A DNA stretch of 64,000 bases from a bacterium (GTDB lineage Bacteria > Babelota > Babeliae > Babelales > Babelaceae). A program made the position numbers and the translations under genes. Shown in pieces: positions 17,636 to 26,831 of the stretch. The number at the start of each line of letters is the position of its first letter. Position 1 is the first letter of the stretch. The notes beneath the pieces were generated by a model. The model had not been told where the DNA came from. It saw only the letters and a list, made by a program, of their open reading frames with translations, and did not search any database. The stretch lies in contig JAEYYR010000002.1 in the NCBI GenBank assembly GCA_023428375.1, forward strand, positions 1 through 64,000, written 5' to 3'.

Positions 17636-18443
17636 TGTCATTGCTGTTGGATAAATCCAAGGAGACTAACTGCGTACATTGATATTTTATTGAGATAGCG
17701 GCATGCATATTGGATGAATGTGGTGCATTAAGAGAGAAACCGTGTTTCTTATACCACTTTTGTAAGGTGTTTTTATCCGTAGCATTTTCACCAAATGGGC
17801 AAGCATAGAGCCTAATTACATCTTTTTTTCTAGCAGCAGATAATTCTTTAGAAAATGAAATCAAATGAGTGCCAATATTTTTTTTGCGATATTCTGAACA
17901 TACATAGAGATGATCTATCTCAGAACTATCCGCATAAAGTGAATGATATAATAGTTTGCTCACTCCAATAATGTCATTATCATTGTCTATTGCAAAGATT
18001 CTATACATTAATTCTTCTGTAGGGCGAATGCAATTGATTATATAATCTTGTTCGCTATAAAAAAATAATTCATCCGCAAATGAAACATTGCATGGAGGGT
18101 AAGCAACTAAACTATAATTCCAGTTTGGGTCAGTTACCGTGATTTTTGCATAATCTAATACTGAAGCACATAGTAGTTGAGCTGGACTTGGTATAATTGA
18201 GCGAGGAATGTCTATACAATTTATTTTTTTTGATTGAGCAAACGCTAAAATATTTTGAAGAGCAATTTCATTGGACGTGCAATCCATCGCCTTTAAAATC
18301 TTATCTACTCTAAGATGCGTTTCTTTTGATTCTTTTTTTGTAGAATAATAAATTTTTGATAAATCTAAACTAATATGTGTTTGTAACGTTTCGGTTGCAT
18401 TACAATTTATTAATATCAGCAGGAATACTATTTTTTTGTTCAT
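17610..18443 (-). CDS. Exported GNAT-family acetyltransferase
   Basis: 277 residues from the ATG at 18443; a longer frame to 18479 exists, but this start gives a clean signal peptide (MNKKIVFLLILINCNA). The C-terminal part, about residues 120-250, is a GNAT fold: IDHLYVCSEYRKKNIGTHLI has the acetyl-CoA binding R-x-x-x-G/A pattern, followed by the VIRLYACPF strand and a KWYKKHGF helix end. The N-terminal 100 residues are unique. A signal peptide on a GNAT enzyme is odd because acetyl-CoA is cytosolic, so the protein may act in the host. Confidence 0.72.
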   Translation of the reverse strand: MNKKIVFLLILINCNATETLQTHISLDLSKIYYSTKKESKETHLRVDKILKAMDCTSNEIALQNILAFAQSKKINCIDIPRSIIPSPAQLLCASVLDYAKITVTDPNWNYSLVAYPPCNVSFADELFFYSEQDYIINCIRPTEELMYRIFAIDNDNDIIGVSKLLYHSLYADSSEIDHLYVCSEYRKKNIGTHLISFSKELSAARKKDVIRLYACPFGENATDKNTLQKWYKKHGFSLNAPHSSNMHAAISIKYQCTQLVSLDLSNSNDINRSTDQK

Positions 18444-18498
18444 GGCCACCATGATATCATGAAGCAAGTCATTGAACAATATAAAAAAAAGGAAAAGT

Positions 18499-18762
18499 GT
18501 GAAGTTTATGCATCTTTTAATGATTGCTGCTCTTAATTTGCAAGGGGCAGAATCAAAAATATCTGATGAGCAAGCGGAAATTAGATTTAGCTTCGCTATG
18601 CGTTATCAGGAAGTAATACGGACTTGTACACAAGTAAAAAAATCAGATTGCCTGAGTGCCACAGATGATTTAAAAGAATGGCTTAAAGAACAACGGCTTG
18701 ATAGTACAGAAAAAGAATTATTAATACGAAATGTCTCAGAAATTCCCGATATATTAAAATAA
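18499..18762 (+). CDS. Small exported protein
   Basis: 87 residues from a GTG at 18499 that has aaaagga eight bases upstream; an in-frame ATG at 18472 would add nine residues. Signal peptide VKFMHLLMIAALNLQGA. The mature part is helical and charged with two Cys spaced nine apart (RTCTQVKKSDCLSA). No known family. Divergent from the acetyltransferase gene and closed by a strong bidirectional terminator. Confidence 0.6.
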   Translation: MKFMHLLMIAALNLQGAESKISDEQAEIRFSFAMRYQEVIRTCTQVKKSDCLSATDDLKEWLKEQRLDSTEKELLIRNVSEIPDILK

Positions 18763-18800
18763 CAAAAGAACGGAAAGATACTATTCTTTCCGTTCTTTTG
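18763..18800. terminator. Bidirectional Rho-independent terminator
   Basis: A perfect 16-base inverted repeat (CAAAAGAACGGAAAGA and its complement) around a six-base loop. The arms end in A4 and T4, so it serves both convergent genes, ending at 18762 and 18818. Confidence 0.85.
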
Positions 18801-18817
18801 TTTACTTGAGAGTAGGC

Positions 18818-19282
18818 TTAATCTTCTTTTGATTCTTTTGAATCATCATTTTCTTCTTCTGCATCAGGCATTGAAGCTTCATCTTTAATGAGACCGAATG
18901 ATTTTTTTAAATCAATGAGTTCTTTTTCTTGTTCTAAATAAAGCTCTTTACCTTCAGAACATTTTTTGCTCCAAAATTCATTCATACGATTACGGTGTTT
19001 ATCGTATAATTCAAACATTGATTTCAATTTTTTTTCTATGAATGAATTTTTATTATCTGATGAAATTTCAGCTAAAGACTTAAGATATTCTTTTTTATGA
19101 TTGGTCATTTCCTGGAGATCGGCAATTAAAACATCATTTTTTTCGCTATGCTTCTTTGTCATCCAGTTGAGCCATTGTGTTTCTTGTTTGTTTACAAGGT
19201 CTGTAAGTTGATTTAGTTGCCCTAGTGAATCATCGGCTATTAACGGGGTTATTATAAATGTAAACAATATAAACTTTTTCAT
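18818..19282 (-). CDS. Exported coiled-coil protein with acidic tail
   Basis: 154 residues, signal peptide 1-16 (ITPLIA). The mature protein is almost wholly helical with heptad-like spacing from about 20 to 130 and one Cys. The last 18 residues are nearly all Asp/Glu/Ser (DAEEENDDSKESKED). An upstream ribosome site (aaagggagc) supports the start. It could be a small periplasmic chaperone-like helix protein such as Skp in shape, but no sequence signature shows this. Confidence 0.65.
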   Translation of the reverse strand: MKKFILFTFIITPLIADDSLGQLNQLTDLVNKQETQWLNWMTKKHSEKNDVLIADLQEMTNHKKEYLKSLAEISSDNKNSFIEKKLKSMFELYDKHRNRMNEFWSKKCSEGKELYLEQEKELIDLKKSFGLIKDEASMPDAEEENDDSKESKED

Positions 19283-19487
19283 AGATGCTCCCTTTTTTCA
19301 TTATATTTATATCTTCAATAGTATCTCTTTTTGATCGCTAATTGCAATGGAATAACGCTGTCAGAATCATGTAATTGGTGTATTTAAGGGAATTGATGTT
19401 TATGGGCGGAATAGTATGTTTACTTTGACCAAAATCTTATAATTAGATATTCTACTTAAAATATAATTGTTTTAGATTGGGGCTTTA

Positions 19488-19955
19488 ATGATTAATAAAC
19501 ATATATTTTTCTTGCTGGGCTACATATTTTCTGTAAATACCATCGCTCAAACGGATGCTTCTGTTGTGGCTTCGGATGGAGAAATGGAAAAGAAATCATG
19601 TGCCTTCGATAAGCGAGATTATTTCCGACAAAATCTTACGAGATTTTTCAATGATTGTAAGATTCAGACAGTTATACAAAATCAGTCTCTTAAAGAAATT
19701 CGTTTTAAATCGTTACGCAATGCTGATGAGGCATGTGCGTGTTTCAAAGCCGCTTCCTATTTAGATAACGCATTCAAATATCTTAATCCTGCGGATCAAA
19801 AATCTAGTCAACAAATTTTAAATTCTGCTCTTTCTGCAGCAGAAGAAGCTATTTTTGAAAAAAGTACTGTAGCTCATAGTGCTATCTATAAAAAGTTTTA
19901 TGATGAGGGTCTTATTTCAAAAGAAGAATATGAGACTTTTACTAAGGCGGAATAA
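19488..19955 (+). CDS. Exported helical protein with conserved Cys pairs
   Basis: 155 residues with a signal peptide (1-20, NTIA). The mature part has Cys in KKSCAFDKRDYF, FNDCKIQ and ADEACACFKAA, which could form disulfides after export. Mostly helical. No family recognised. It is followed 26 bases later by another exported protein gene and preceded by 205 bases of divergent non-coding sequence. Confidence 0.62.
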   Translation: MINKHIFFLLGYIFSVNTIAQTDASVVASDGEMEKKSCAFDKRDYFRQNLTRFFNDCKIQTVIQNQSLKEIRFKSLRNADEACACFKAASYLDNAFKYLNPADQKSSQQILNSALSAAEEAIFEKSTVAHSAIYKKFYDEGLISKEEYETFTKAE

Positions 19956-19981
19956 CCTAACAAAATGAACGAAAGGAATAT

Positions 19982-20425
19982 ATGAAACACTATTTAGTGT
20001 GTATGATGTTGTTTTTTTCGGGCATTACATCAGAATGCGTTGAGCAATTTTCACCTGTAGCCATTGGCGCTCTGTCAGCTATTTTGGGTTTCAAGATGGG
20101 CGAGAAGATTGTAAAAGGCGCTGAAGAAGCTCATGTTCTTTACAACATTGCATTTTTTGCAAATAATATGGCAAAGTTACCCAAAGAAGTATTTAATAAG
20201 ATAGTTCCTGGCAGACATAATGAAGAAAACATTTCTGATATAGTTTCTCATTGTGGTGATGCCGTATCTTCAATCAATTCTACTATCAGTGACATAGCGC
20301 ATCATAGAAATACTTGGATTGCTTATTTATGTGGTATTCTTGCAGGCACTGCAGGATGGTATTTCTCGTCTAAGATTTTGCAATTAGTTCAGCAACTTAT
20401 TGCTAAAAAAATGCATCAAGAATAA
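19982..20425 (+). CDS. Exported protein with C-terminal membrane helix
   Basis: 147 residues. Signal peptide 1-17, a second apolar Gly/Ala stretch (AIGALSAILGF), and a clear membrane helix near 112-133 (WIAYLCGILAGTAGWYF) followed by a basic tail. Good ribosome site (gaaaggaa). Probably an inner-membrane protein with its body in the periplasm. Function unknown. Convergent with recD2, 13 bases apart. Confidence 0.62.
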   Translation: MKHYLVCMMLFFSGITSECVEQFSPVAIGALSAILGFKMGEKIVKGAEEAHVLYNIAFFANNMAKLPKEVFNKIVPGRHNEENISDIVSHCGDAVSSINSTISDIAHHRNTWIAYLCGILAGTAGWYFSSKILQLVQQLIAKKMHQE

Positions 20426-20438
20426 CTTACAACACTAC

Positions 20439-22610
20439 TTATTTCAGGCATCCTTCATGGCCCTGAATATAATGTTTCAAGAACGTCGTTCTTCGTGTAC
20501 CTTTGTTATTATTAATTGCCATTGCAATAGCTTTCACTTGGCCAATAACATAACACATTGTTTTGGCTCGAGTGATTGCGGTATAAACCAAATTTCTTTG
20601 TAATAAGGTAAAGTGTTGCGTGAATAATAATATGATTGCAGCTTTATATTCAGACCCTTGGCTTTTATGTATGGTCACCGCATACGCTAAAGTTATTTCT
20701 TCTAATTCATCAAACGCATACACGACTTCTCGATTACCAAAGACCAACAATGCTTCTTTTTCTTGAAGATCTAATGTCTTTATAAATCCAATATCACCGT
20801 TATACACATGTTTGTCATAATTATTACGCATTTGCATAACGCGATCACCTTCTTTGAAGGTTGCAAACCCTTGAGTAATCTGCGGTTTATTGCCAGGATT
20901 TAATAATTTTTGAAGCATTGCATTAAGCTGTTGTGATCCCGCACTGCCTCTATTCATTGGCACTAATATTTGCGCTTCATGAAGCGCTATGCCAAGCTTT
21001 GGCAAATGAGTATACAGAATCGTTTGCAAATGTTTTTCAATATTTTCGGGCAAATCTTCTTTGATGAATTTAAAATCATTGCGTGATTCTGGAATCTTTG
21101 TCGTCGGAAACTCTCCGCGATTAACGCGGTGAGCGTTGACCACAATCAAGCTATCTTGAGCTTGTCTAAAAATTTCAGTAAGACGAACAAACGGAACTTT
21201 TTCACTTTCTATGCAATCATGCAAAAAGTTTCCCGGTCCTACGGAAGGTAATTGGTCGCTATCACCAATAAATAGAATTTGTGTTTTATAGGCAACAGAT
21301 TTCATCAATGCTTGTGCAAGGAAAATATCGATCATCGATGCTTCATCAACAATAATAAAATCAGCTTGCAGGGCATTAGTTTCATTATGCTTGAATCGCA
21401 TTGTTGCTGGATCAAATTCTAACAATCGATGTAACGTCATAGCATAACGGCCTGTGCCTTCCATCATACGCTGTGCTGCGCGTCCTGTTGGCGCTGCTAA
21501 TTTGTAGGTGCATTGATATTGATCAAGAATATCAAGCATTGCACGGATTAAAGTGGTTTTACCGGTGCCTGGACCGCCAGTAATTATAGTCATTGCGTTT
21601 TGCAACGCCGTGAGCACACCTTTTTGTTGTTGCTCGTTCAGGTTAATTTTGCCTGCCGTATCAACGCGTAATTGTTGATAAATAGCATCAATATTAAATG
21701 ATTGTGTCTTATTTTCTAATGCTTTTTTAATACGTTCTGCAAGGCTAAATTCTGTATGATACATAATGCTTGTGGCAATGTAATTACCTTGTGCATGTTG
21801 TACCAATTTTATGGTGCCTTGTTGATATAATTCATGCAATGCACGTTTGATAAGATCAAAATGATCAGTCGTCAACGAAAGTAATTCCGCCGTTTTTTCT
21901 TTAAGTTCTTGCACTTCTAAATAGACATGACCTTGCTGCGATGCCGTGGTGAGTGCAAACGTTACACCGGCTTTAATTCGCTGAGGAGCATGGTCAGAAA
22001 ATCCCATTTTTTTTGCAATATCATCTGCTGATCGGAATCCGACACCCCAAATATCATCGGCTAAGCGATAGGGATTTTGTTGTACGATGGCGATTGCTTC
22101 GTGACGATATTGTTTATAAATTTTTGCAGCAAAGACCGGAGTAATGCCTTTATCTTGCAAGAAGACCATAAGTTCGGCAATGCTTTTTTGATCTTGCCAT
22201 GCTTTGGTTATTTGCTCGATCCGCTTTGGTCCGATGCCTTCAATTTGTGATAATTTGTGTGGTTCTTCGTCAATAATTTTTAAAACATGACTACCAAATC
22301 GATCAACGAGTTTTTCAGCATACGTAGGACCAATGCCTTTTATAAGTCCGGATCCTAAATATTTTTTTAATCCGGTAATGGTGGTCGGTACGCGTTGGAT
22401 GCAGGAGGTAGCTTCAAATTGATTGCCGAATTTTTGATGGGTTACCCAGTGACCAACTAATTCGACTTCCTGCCCTATTTCTAGAGCAGGAAGATGGCCG
22501 CGAACGGTAATTTTATCTTGAGAGGTCTGAATTTGGCAAACAACAAACCCCGTTTCTTTACTTTGAAAAACGAATCGTTCTAAGGTGCCTTTTAATATTA
22601 CTTCTTGCAT
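20439..22610 (-). CDS. recD2: RecD2-type DNA helicase
   Basis: 723 residues, the size of stand-alone RecD2 (not the RecBCD subunit). An N-terminal OB-like part, tandem helix-hairpin-helix motifs (SGLIKGIGPTYAEKL, IEGIGPKRIEQI), then an SF1B helicase core with Walker A GGPGTGKTTLI at about 342-351, VDEASMID (Walker B), GDSDQLPSVGPG and the C-terminal YTAITRAKTM. It is a 5'-3' helicase in DNA repair. Its ATG overlaps the 3' end of the upstream exported-protein gene by 13 bases. Confidence 0.93.
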   Translation of the reverse strand: MQEVILKGTLERFVFQSKETGFVVCQIQTSQDKITVRGHLPALEIGQEVELVGHWVTHQKFGNQFEATSCIQRVPTTITGLKKYLGSGLIKGIGPTYAEKLVDRFGSHVLKIIDEEPHKLSQIEGIGPKRIEQITKAWQDQKSIAELMVFLQDKGITPVFAAKIYKQYRHEAIAIVQQNPYRLADDIWGVGFRSADDIAKKMGFSDHAPQRIKAGVTFALTTASQQGHVYLEVQELKEKTAELLSLTTDHFDLIKRALHELYQQGTIKLVQHAQGNYIATSIMYHTEFSLAERIKKALENKTQSFNIDAIYQQLRVDTAGKINLNEQQQKGVLTALQNAMTIITGGPGTGKTTLIRAMLDILDQYQCTYKLAAPTGRAAQRMMEGTGRYAMTLHRLLEFDPATMRFKHNETNALQADFIIVDEASMIDIFLAQALMKSVAYKTQILFIGDSDQLPSVGPGNFLHDCIESEKVPFVRLTEIFRQAQDSLIVVNAHRVNRGEFPTTKIPESRNDFKFIKEDLPENIEKHLQTILYTHLPKLGIALHEAQILVPMNRGSAGSQQLNAMLQKLLNPGNKPQITQGFATFKEGDRVMQMRNNYDKHVYNGDIGFIKTLDLQEKEALLVFGNREVVYAFDELEEITLAYAVTIHKSQGSEYKAAIILLFTQHFTLLQRNLVYTAITRAKTMCYVIGQVKAIAMAINNNKGTRRTTFLKHYIQGHEGCLK

Positions 22611-23233
22611 TGCGCTTGTTCACGCTGCTTTTTATAGTTTTCTTTAAATTCATTTAATGATTTTTCGCAGGTATGCATCAAATCAAACATGAAAATACGA
22701 AGGTCTTCACAGAAATCTAATAATTTTGCAGCAGTATTTACATTCTTTTTAAATTGTTCTTTTTCATCACCGTTGGTATGGCTCCAGCCAAGCAAGTGTG
22801 AATGAGGTTTATTACGCAAAGAGCTCCAGTCTTTAATCAACTGTATCATGAGCGGTTTTGCAGATTTTGCTTGTTCAAGGTATGGATCGCTGATGCTTTC
22901 AAAGGCAATATACGCTTGTTCCATAAGTTCAGGAAGGCGAGGATCATTTTGTTGTTCAAGTTCAACCAATTGTTCTAATGAATAGCATACTCCATCTTTG
23001 TCGATCGTAAAGATTTGCTTCCTACCCGTATTATCTTCTAAGGATGTAGTGCCTTTTGTTTCAAGACGATAAATCTCACGAGTGAACCACATCATATTAC
23101 CGATATCAATAAATGGCGTGCCATCAACCAAACCCAAAACATTTGAATGTATTTTCACTGGCTGAACTTTAAGTGAAATTTCTGCTGACAATGGAATACA
23201 AACAAAAAGTAATAATGCACATAATTTTTTCAT
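22598..23233 (-). CDS. Exported helical protein
   Basis: 211 residues, signal peptide 1-18 (CIPLSA). The mature part is mostly helical, with a C-terminal Lys/Glu/Gln-rich tail and three Cys in the last third (FCEDLR, HTCEKS, QCKK). No family recognised. It lies 17 bases after the outer-membrane protein gene and overlaps recD2, so the three are probably cotranscribed. The outer-membrane neighbour suggests a periplasmic partner role; this is inference. Confidence 0.62.
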   Translation of the reverse strand: MKKLCALLLFVCIPLSAEISLKVQPVKIHSNVLGLVDGTPFIDIGNMMWFTREIYRLETKGTTSLEDNTGRKQIFTIDKDGVCYSLEQLVELEQQNDPRLPELMEQAYIAFESISDPYLEQAKSAKPLMIQLIKDWSSLRNKPHSHLLGWSHTNGDEKEQFKKNVNTAAKLLDFCEDLRIFMFDLMHTCEKSLNEFKENYKKQREQAQCKK

Positions 23234-23250
23234 ACAATCTCCTTATGATA

Positions 23251-24900
23251 TTAGAAGTCAAATACAAGGTCAGCGGTTATAGTCATATCTTTGCCTATGC
23301 CAAAGCTATCAACTGTTATGTCTCCACGAAGTCCTAGGCGGAACAAATATTCTTGGCAATGTCTATGACCAAAAACACGTGCATATAACTTACTTTGATA
23401 GGCGCTTGGCTTTATGCCTCGTGCTATGTCATAGCGAGGAAAGCAACCGGTCAAATGTTCTTGTCCTTGATGCCAAAAGTCATACCCAACAGCAGCATGC
23501 ACATGATATGAGTCATAGGCAAAACCCAACGCAAATTTGGTAACAATACCCGGTTTAACATTTATATATAACGGCACGGGAAACAAGAAGTTCTGCATTT
23601 GATTATCAAGAAATTGCACATCTCGTGCTGCTAGGTCTGGATCGGTAAAGTTCCAGTTGCGATTGAAGATTGATGGATCTTTTGCTACTAAAAAGAAACG
23701 TGTTTCTTGGCGAGGCACCCAATAGTCAAATTCTGCAAATACTTCCATATTTAAACAATCATTAATAGGAAAGCGTGCATTAAGCGTGGGGCCAAAGCTG
23801 ATATGGCGTTGTCCCATAGGTTGATCAGCAAGAATAGTAGTCAAGCGATCAAGAAATCCTAAACCGATATCAAACAATTCGGCAGCTGCAATTTCTTTAT
23901 TAAGCGTTGTGCCGTCGAATGCACGACAGAAAATTCCATAACTATCGATTGGTGGTTGTGGCGCATATTTACAGAAAGTGCCACCAAATAATAGAACCTC
24001 GCTCAGCGCTTCTTCTAGCCCGCAGCTGCAAATTGGCTTACCCGTTGGCGCAGTAAATTGAAATCCAACGCGCCAATTTTTTGCGCATTCATCAATAAGA
24101 AAGTAATCAGCATTAATACGAAAATCACCAACGCCAATCTTGGTAGTAACCAAGTGTTTTATAAAGAATGCTTCATAATCATCACGATCAGAGCCAACAG
24201 CAGCGCCATTGAAAACATCTATTGCTCCGATAGCTTCTTGCTCTTCTTCAGTTAAAAAGAAATTATGTTCAAGCCAATAAAGGGGTAATTTGAAGGTAAT
24301 GCCCCAACAATGGTAACGAGTATACGCTGATAGTAAAAATCCGAGACGACGTTCTTCTAGTTTTATAGGAGAGAAGGGTCCAAGGATTGCAGGAATATCA
24401 AATTCAGCATCGCCTTCAAACAACGTGGTATCTAATGTTTCTAAAAGATCACGATCAGTACGAATATATGAACCTAATGCTGAACTCTTTTTAGTAAAAT
24501 AGCATTTGCGCATTTGGTTAAAGAAGGCCTGTACTGAAAATGATAACCACGTACTATGGCAATCAAAAAGTGGTTGCAAGCTTGGTAAATCAAGTAATGG
24601 ACGTACGTTAATGGTATTGGTGTGACAGAATAAATTTTGTTTTAAAAGTTCAGGGAGTCCAACGGTGTTTACCAAAAGTTCTAGAAAAGTGGTTTCAGCG
24701 GGACAAACACGGGTAGGATGACTTTGCTGTAAGAAAAAGGCATTGGTGAAGGGATCATCATCAATTGCTATAAGTTCTTCAAAAAAATCCATTTCTTCTT
24801 CGACTGATTCAAAGCGAGATTCAGGACCTGTATGGATTGCTTCAATACAAGTAAATGACAAGCCGCACAGACTTGCCAATAAGTAGGGGTATAGCTTCAT
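23251..24900 (-). CDS. Outer-membrane beta-barrel protein
   Basis: 549 residues, signal peptide 1-21. After an acidic N-terminal stretch the sequence shows many short amphipathic strands with aromatic ends (WLSFSVQAFFNQ, WGITFKLPLYWL, INADYFLI, MTITADLVFDF). The final residue is Phe in a strand, the signal read by BamA. At least ten Cys are present, unusual for a barrel. No porin family is recognised. It likely serves as a porin or surface protein of the outer membrane. Confidence 0.7.
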   Translation of the reverse strand: MKLYPYLLASLCGLSFTCIEAIHTGPESRFESVEEEMDFFEELIAIDDDPFTNAFFLQQSHPTRVCPAETTFLELLVNTVGLPELLKQNLFCHTNTINVRPLLDLPSLQPLFDCHSTWLSFSVQAFFNQMRKCYFTKKSSALGSYIRTDRDLLETLDTTLFEGDAEFDIPAILGPFSPIKLEERRLGFLLSAYTRYHCWGITFKLPLYWLEHNFFLTEEEQEAIGAIDVFNGAAVGSDRDDYEAFFIKHLVTTKIGVGDFRINADYFLIDECAKNWRVGFQFTAPTGKPICSCGLEEALSEVLLFGGTFCKYAPQPPIDSYGIFCRAFDGTTLNKEIAAAELFDIGLGFLDRLTTILADQPMGQRHISFGPTLNARFPINDCLNMEVFAEFDYWVPRQETRFFLVAKDPSIFNRNWNFTDPDLAARDVQFLDNQMQNFLFPVPLYINVKPGIVTKFALGFAYDSYHVHAAVGYDFWHQGQEHLTGCFPRYDIARGIKPSAYQSKLYARVFGHRHCQEYLFRLGLRGDITVDSFGIGKDMTITADLVFDF

Positions 24901-25019
24901 ATACTACTCGTTGGTATTTATTTTAACGGTAAGTGGCTTCAAGCTAATGTAATTTTTAAAAAAAGTCGATTTTTATTTGTAATGGGTATACGATAATTTT
25001 AATAAGCAAAAGGAGTACC

Positions 25020-25757
25020 ATGTTACCGCTTTCTCGACCTGCAATTACGCTTGCATTGGAGGGTAATATTGGAGCTGGAAAATCAACTTTTTTACAAATG
25101 CTTGGACGTTATCTGAACGCCCAATTGGTACCCGAGCCACATGAACAATGGCAACACGTGGGCGGTGGTAATCTTTTAGATAAATTCTATAAGGATACAA
25201 AGCGTTGGGCCTATACGTTCCAAACGTATGCTTTTGTTACGCGTGTCATTGCACAACAAGAACAAGCTCGTGGAAATACTAGACCATTGCAAATACTTGA
25301 GCGCTCGGTTTTTTCTGATCGCTATTGTTTTGCTAAAAATGCTTACGAACTTGGCTTTTTAGAGCCGCTTGAATGGCAATTATATAAGGAATGGTTTAAT
25401 TGGTTGGTGACAGGATTTACTCAAAAGCCTCATGCTTTTATCTATATTCGCACAACTCCTGATGTATGTTATAATCGCATAAATAAGCGCAGCAGATCTG
25501 AAGAAGAAGCCATTTCTAGAGACTATCTTGAGAGTTTGCATGCAAAACATGAAGATTGGTTGATTGCCAATAATCAAGATCTTACCCAAGGCGTACCAGT
25601 CTTGGTTCTTGATGGTAATTTAGAGTTTGAAAATGCCCCTGATGTTCAAGAACATTATAGAGATCAGATAAGTGCATTTTTGGTTAAGAATTTTAATTGT
25701 GTAGAATCAGAAATATGTGTACCGTTGTTGAAAAAGGATGAATTATGGAAGATATGA
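25020..25757 (+). CDS. Deoxynucleoside kinase (dNK/TK2/dGK family)
   Basis: 245 residues. P-loop GNIGAGKST at 15-23, ERSVFSDRYCFA (the ERS motif), a FIYIRTTPDVCYNRI strand and the lid region KRSRSEEEAISRDYL, followed by LHAKHEDWL. This places it in the dNK family that includes eukaryotic TK2 and insect dNK. It phosphorylates imported deoxynucleosides. An intracellular parasite would use it for salvage. Its 3' end overlaps the atpE start by 13 bases, an unusual link to the ATP synthase operon. AAAGGAG ribosome site. Confidence 0.9.
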   Translation: MLPLSRPAITLALEGNIGAGKSTFLQMLGRYLNAQLVPEPHEQWQHVGGGNLLDKFYKDTKRWAYTFQTYAFVTRVIAQQEQARGNTRPLQILERSVFSDRYCFAKNAYELGFLEPLEWQLYKEWFNWLVTGFTQKPHAFIYIRTTPDVCYNRINKRSRSEEEAISRDYLESLHAKHEDWLIANNQDLTQGVPVLVLDGNLEFENAPDVQEHYRDQISAFLVKNFNCVESEICVPLLKKDELWKI

Positions 25758-25993
25758 TGGTGTATGCAAAAGTTGCAGCATTGCTCGGCGGCGCGTTATG
25801 TATGGCAATCGGAACCATTGCTCCTGCAATTGGTCAAGGTATGACCGTATCAAAAGCGATCGAAAACATTGGTAAATATCCAGAAAGCGCATCAAAAATT
25901 AGCTTTTTAGCATATGCAGGTCTTGCGGTTATCGAAACCTCAGCAATTTATGCGTTAGTTATTTCCTTGGTACTTATTTTCCTTAAAGGATAA
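25745..25993 (+). CDS. atpE: ATP synthase F0 subunit c
   Basis: 82 residues, a two-helix hairpin with the polar loop ENIGKYPES. The ion carboxylate is Glu64 in VIETSAIYAL. Gln31 on the first helix and Thr65 next to Glu64 match the coordination set of Na+-binding c-rings such as Ilyobacter tartaricus (Gln32, Glu65, Ser66; Tyr70 equals Tyr69 here). Proton-type rings usually have a non-hydroxyl residue after the Glu. The gene overlaps the deoxynucleoside kinase and begins the partial atp operon. Confidence 0.93.
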   Translation: MEDMMVYAKVAALLGGALCMAIGTIAPAIGQGMTVSKAIENIGKYPESASKISFLAYAGLAVIETSAIYALVISLVLIFLKG

Positions 25994-25996
25994 ACG

Positions 25997-26359
25997 TTGA
26001 CACTGAATGCTACAGTATTGGTGCAAATGGCGCATCTTTTGATTGCCTATTACATCATGTATCATATTGTCATTAAATATGCGTTGCAGATTTTGGTTGG
26101 TCGACAATTGCAAGAGCAATCGCTTGAGCAATCGATCGCACTTGCAGAAAATCACGTGTCTCAAGCTGAACAAAAGCTGAAAAGCGAGCGCAATTACTTG
26201 CAACAACGCTTGGTGGAAAATATGCCCCATCAAGAAGAGCAAGTGCCGCCTATGTCAGTGAATGCTGGGATCGAGCGGGTTCAGCCTTCAGATGCTGAGC
26301 TTAAGCAATTGGTTAGCGAAGTAAGTAAGCGTTTGCGCCAAGAGGTTTTGCATGATTGA
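25997..26359 (+). CDS. atpF: ATP synthase F0 subunit b (first of two)
   Basis: 120 residues from a TTG start three bases after the atpE stop; AAAGGA stands seven bases upstream, which supports the TTG. One N-terminal membrane segment (about 9-30), then a charged helix typical of a b-type stator stalk. It is shorter than a usual b subunit (about 156) and ends soon after a Pro/Gly-containing break. It overlaps the next b-like gene by eight bases. The assignment rests on order and topology more than on sequence. Confidence 0.72.
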   Translation: MTLNATVLVQMAHLLIAYYIMYHIVIKYALQILVGRQLQEQSLEQSIALAENHVSQAEQKLKSERNYLQQRLVENMPHQEEQVPPMSVNAGIERVQPSDAELKQLVSEVSKRLRQEVLHD

Positions 26360-26831
26360 TCATATATTTACGTTGATTAATAGCGGAATCATATTCTTTT
26401 TAATAGTGTATCTTTTTCGCAAGTATGGATTGCCATTATTGGAACGAGAAAATGCGCAAGAAGTTTTGCAGCTTCAGAATTTAAAGCAATCACTAAATGA
26501 TGCGCAAAAACGTATTCATGAATTAGAAATAATCCGTAAAAATCAAGACGTTGAGCTTTCTGCGTTGCAAGCTAATATTCTGGAATGGCGCAAAAGGGTA
26601 GAAGATGCTGCCATTAATCATGAAAATGAATTATTAAGCTATAAGGCTTCTATTAAAGCAAAACAGCAAAAACAAGCACAGAATTATAAAAACGAGCAAT
26701 TGATTGAAGAAGTAAAACCATTAGTGCTGCAACAATTGGTTAATCAGGCTCAAGATTATATGCAGGATGCTTCTCATCAAGAGCAATATATGGAAAAAGC
26801 ATTAGAAACATTTGAAAGGATCAAAGTATGA
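26352..26831 (+). CDS. ATP synthase F0 subunit b' (second b-type stator subunit)
   Basis: 159 residues. N-terminal membrane helix (9-23) with basic flank RKYG, then a long uninterrupted charged helix to the end, the plan of subunit b. With the gene before it, the operon encodes two different b subunits, as in cyanobacteria and other b/b' heterodimer systems. It overlaps the delta gene by four bases (ATGA). Confidence 0.8.
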   Translation: MIDHIFTLINSGIIFFLIVYLFRKYGLPLLERENAQEVLQLQNLKQSLNDAQKRIHELEIIRKNQDVELSALQANILEWRKRVEDAAINHENELLSYKASIKAKQQKQAQNYKNEQLIEEVKPLVLQQLVNQAQDYMQDASHQEQYMEKALETFERIKV

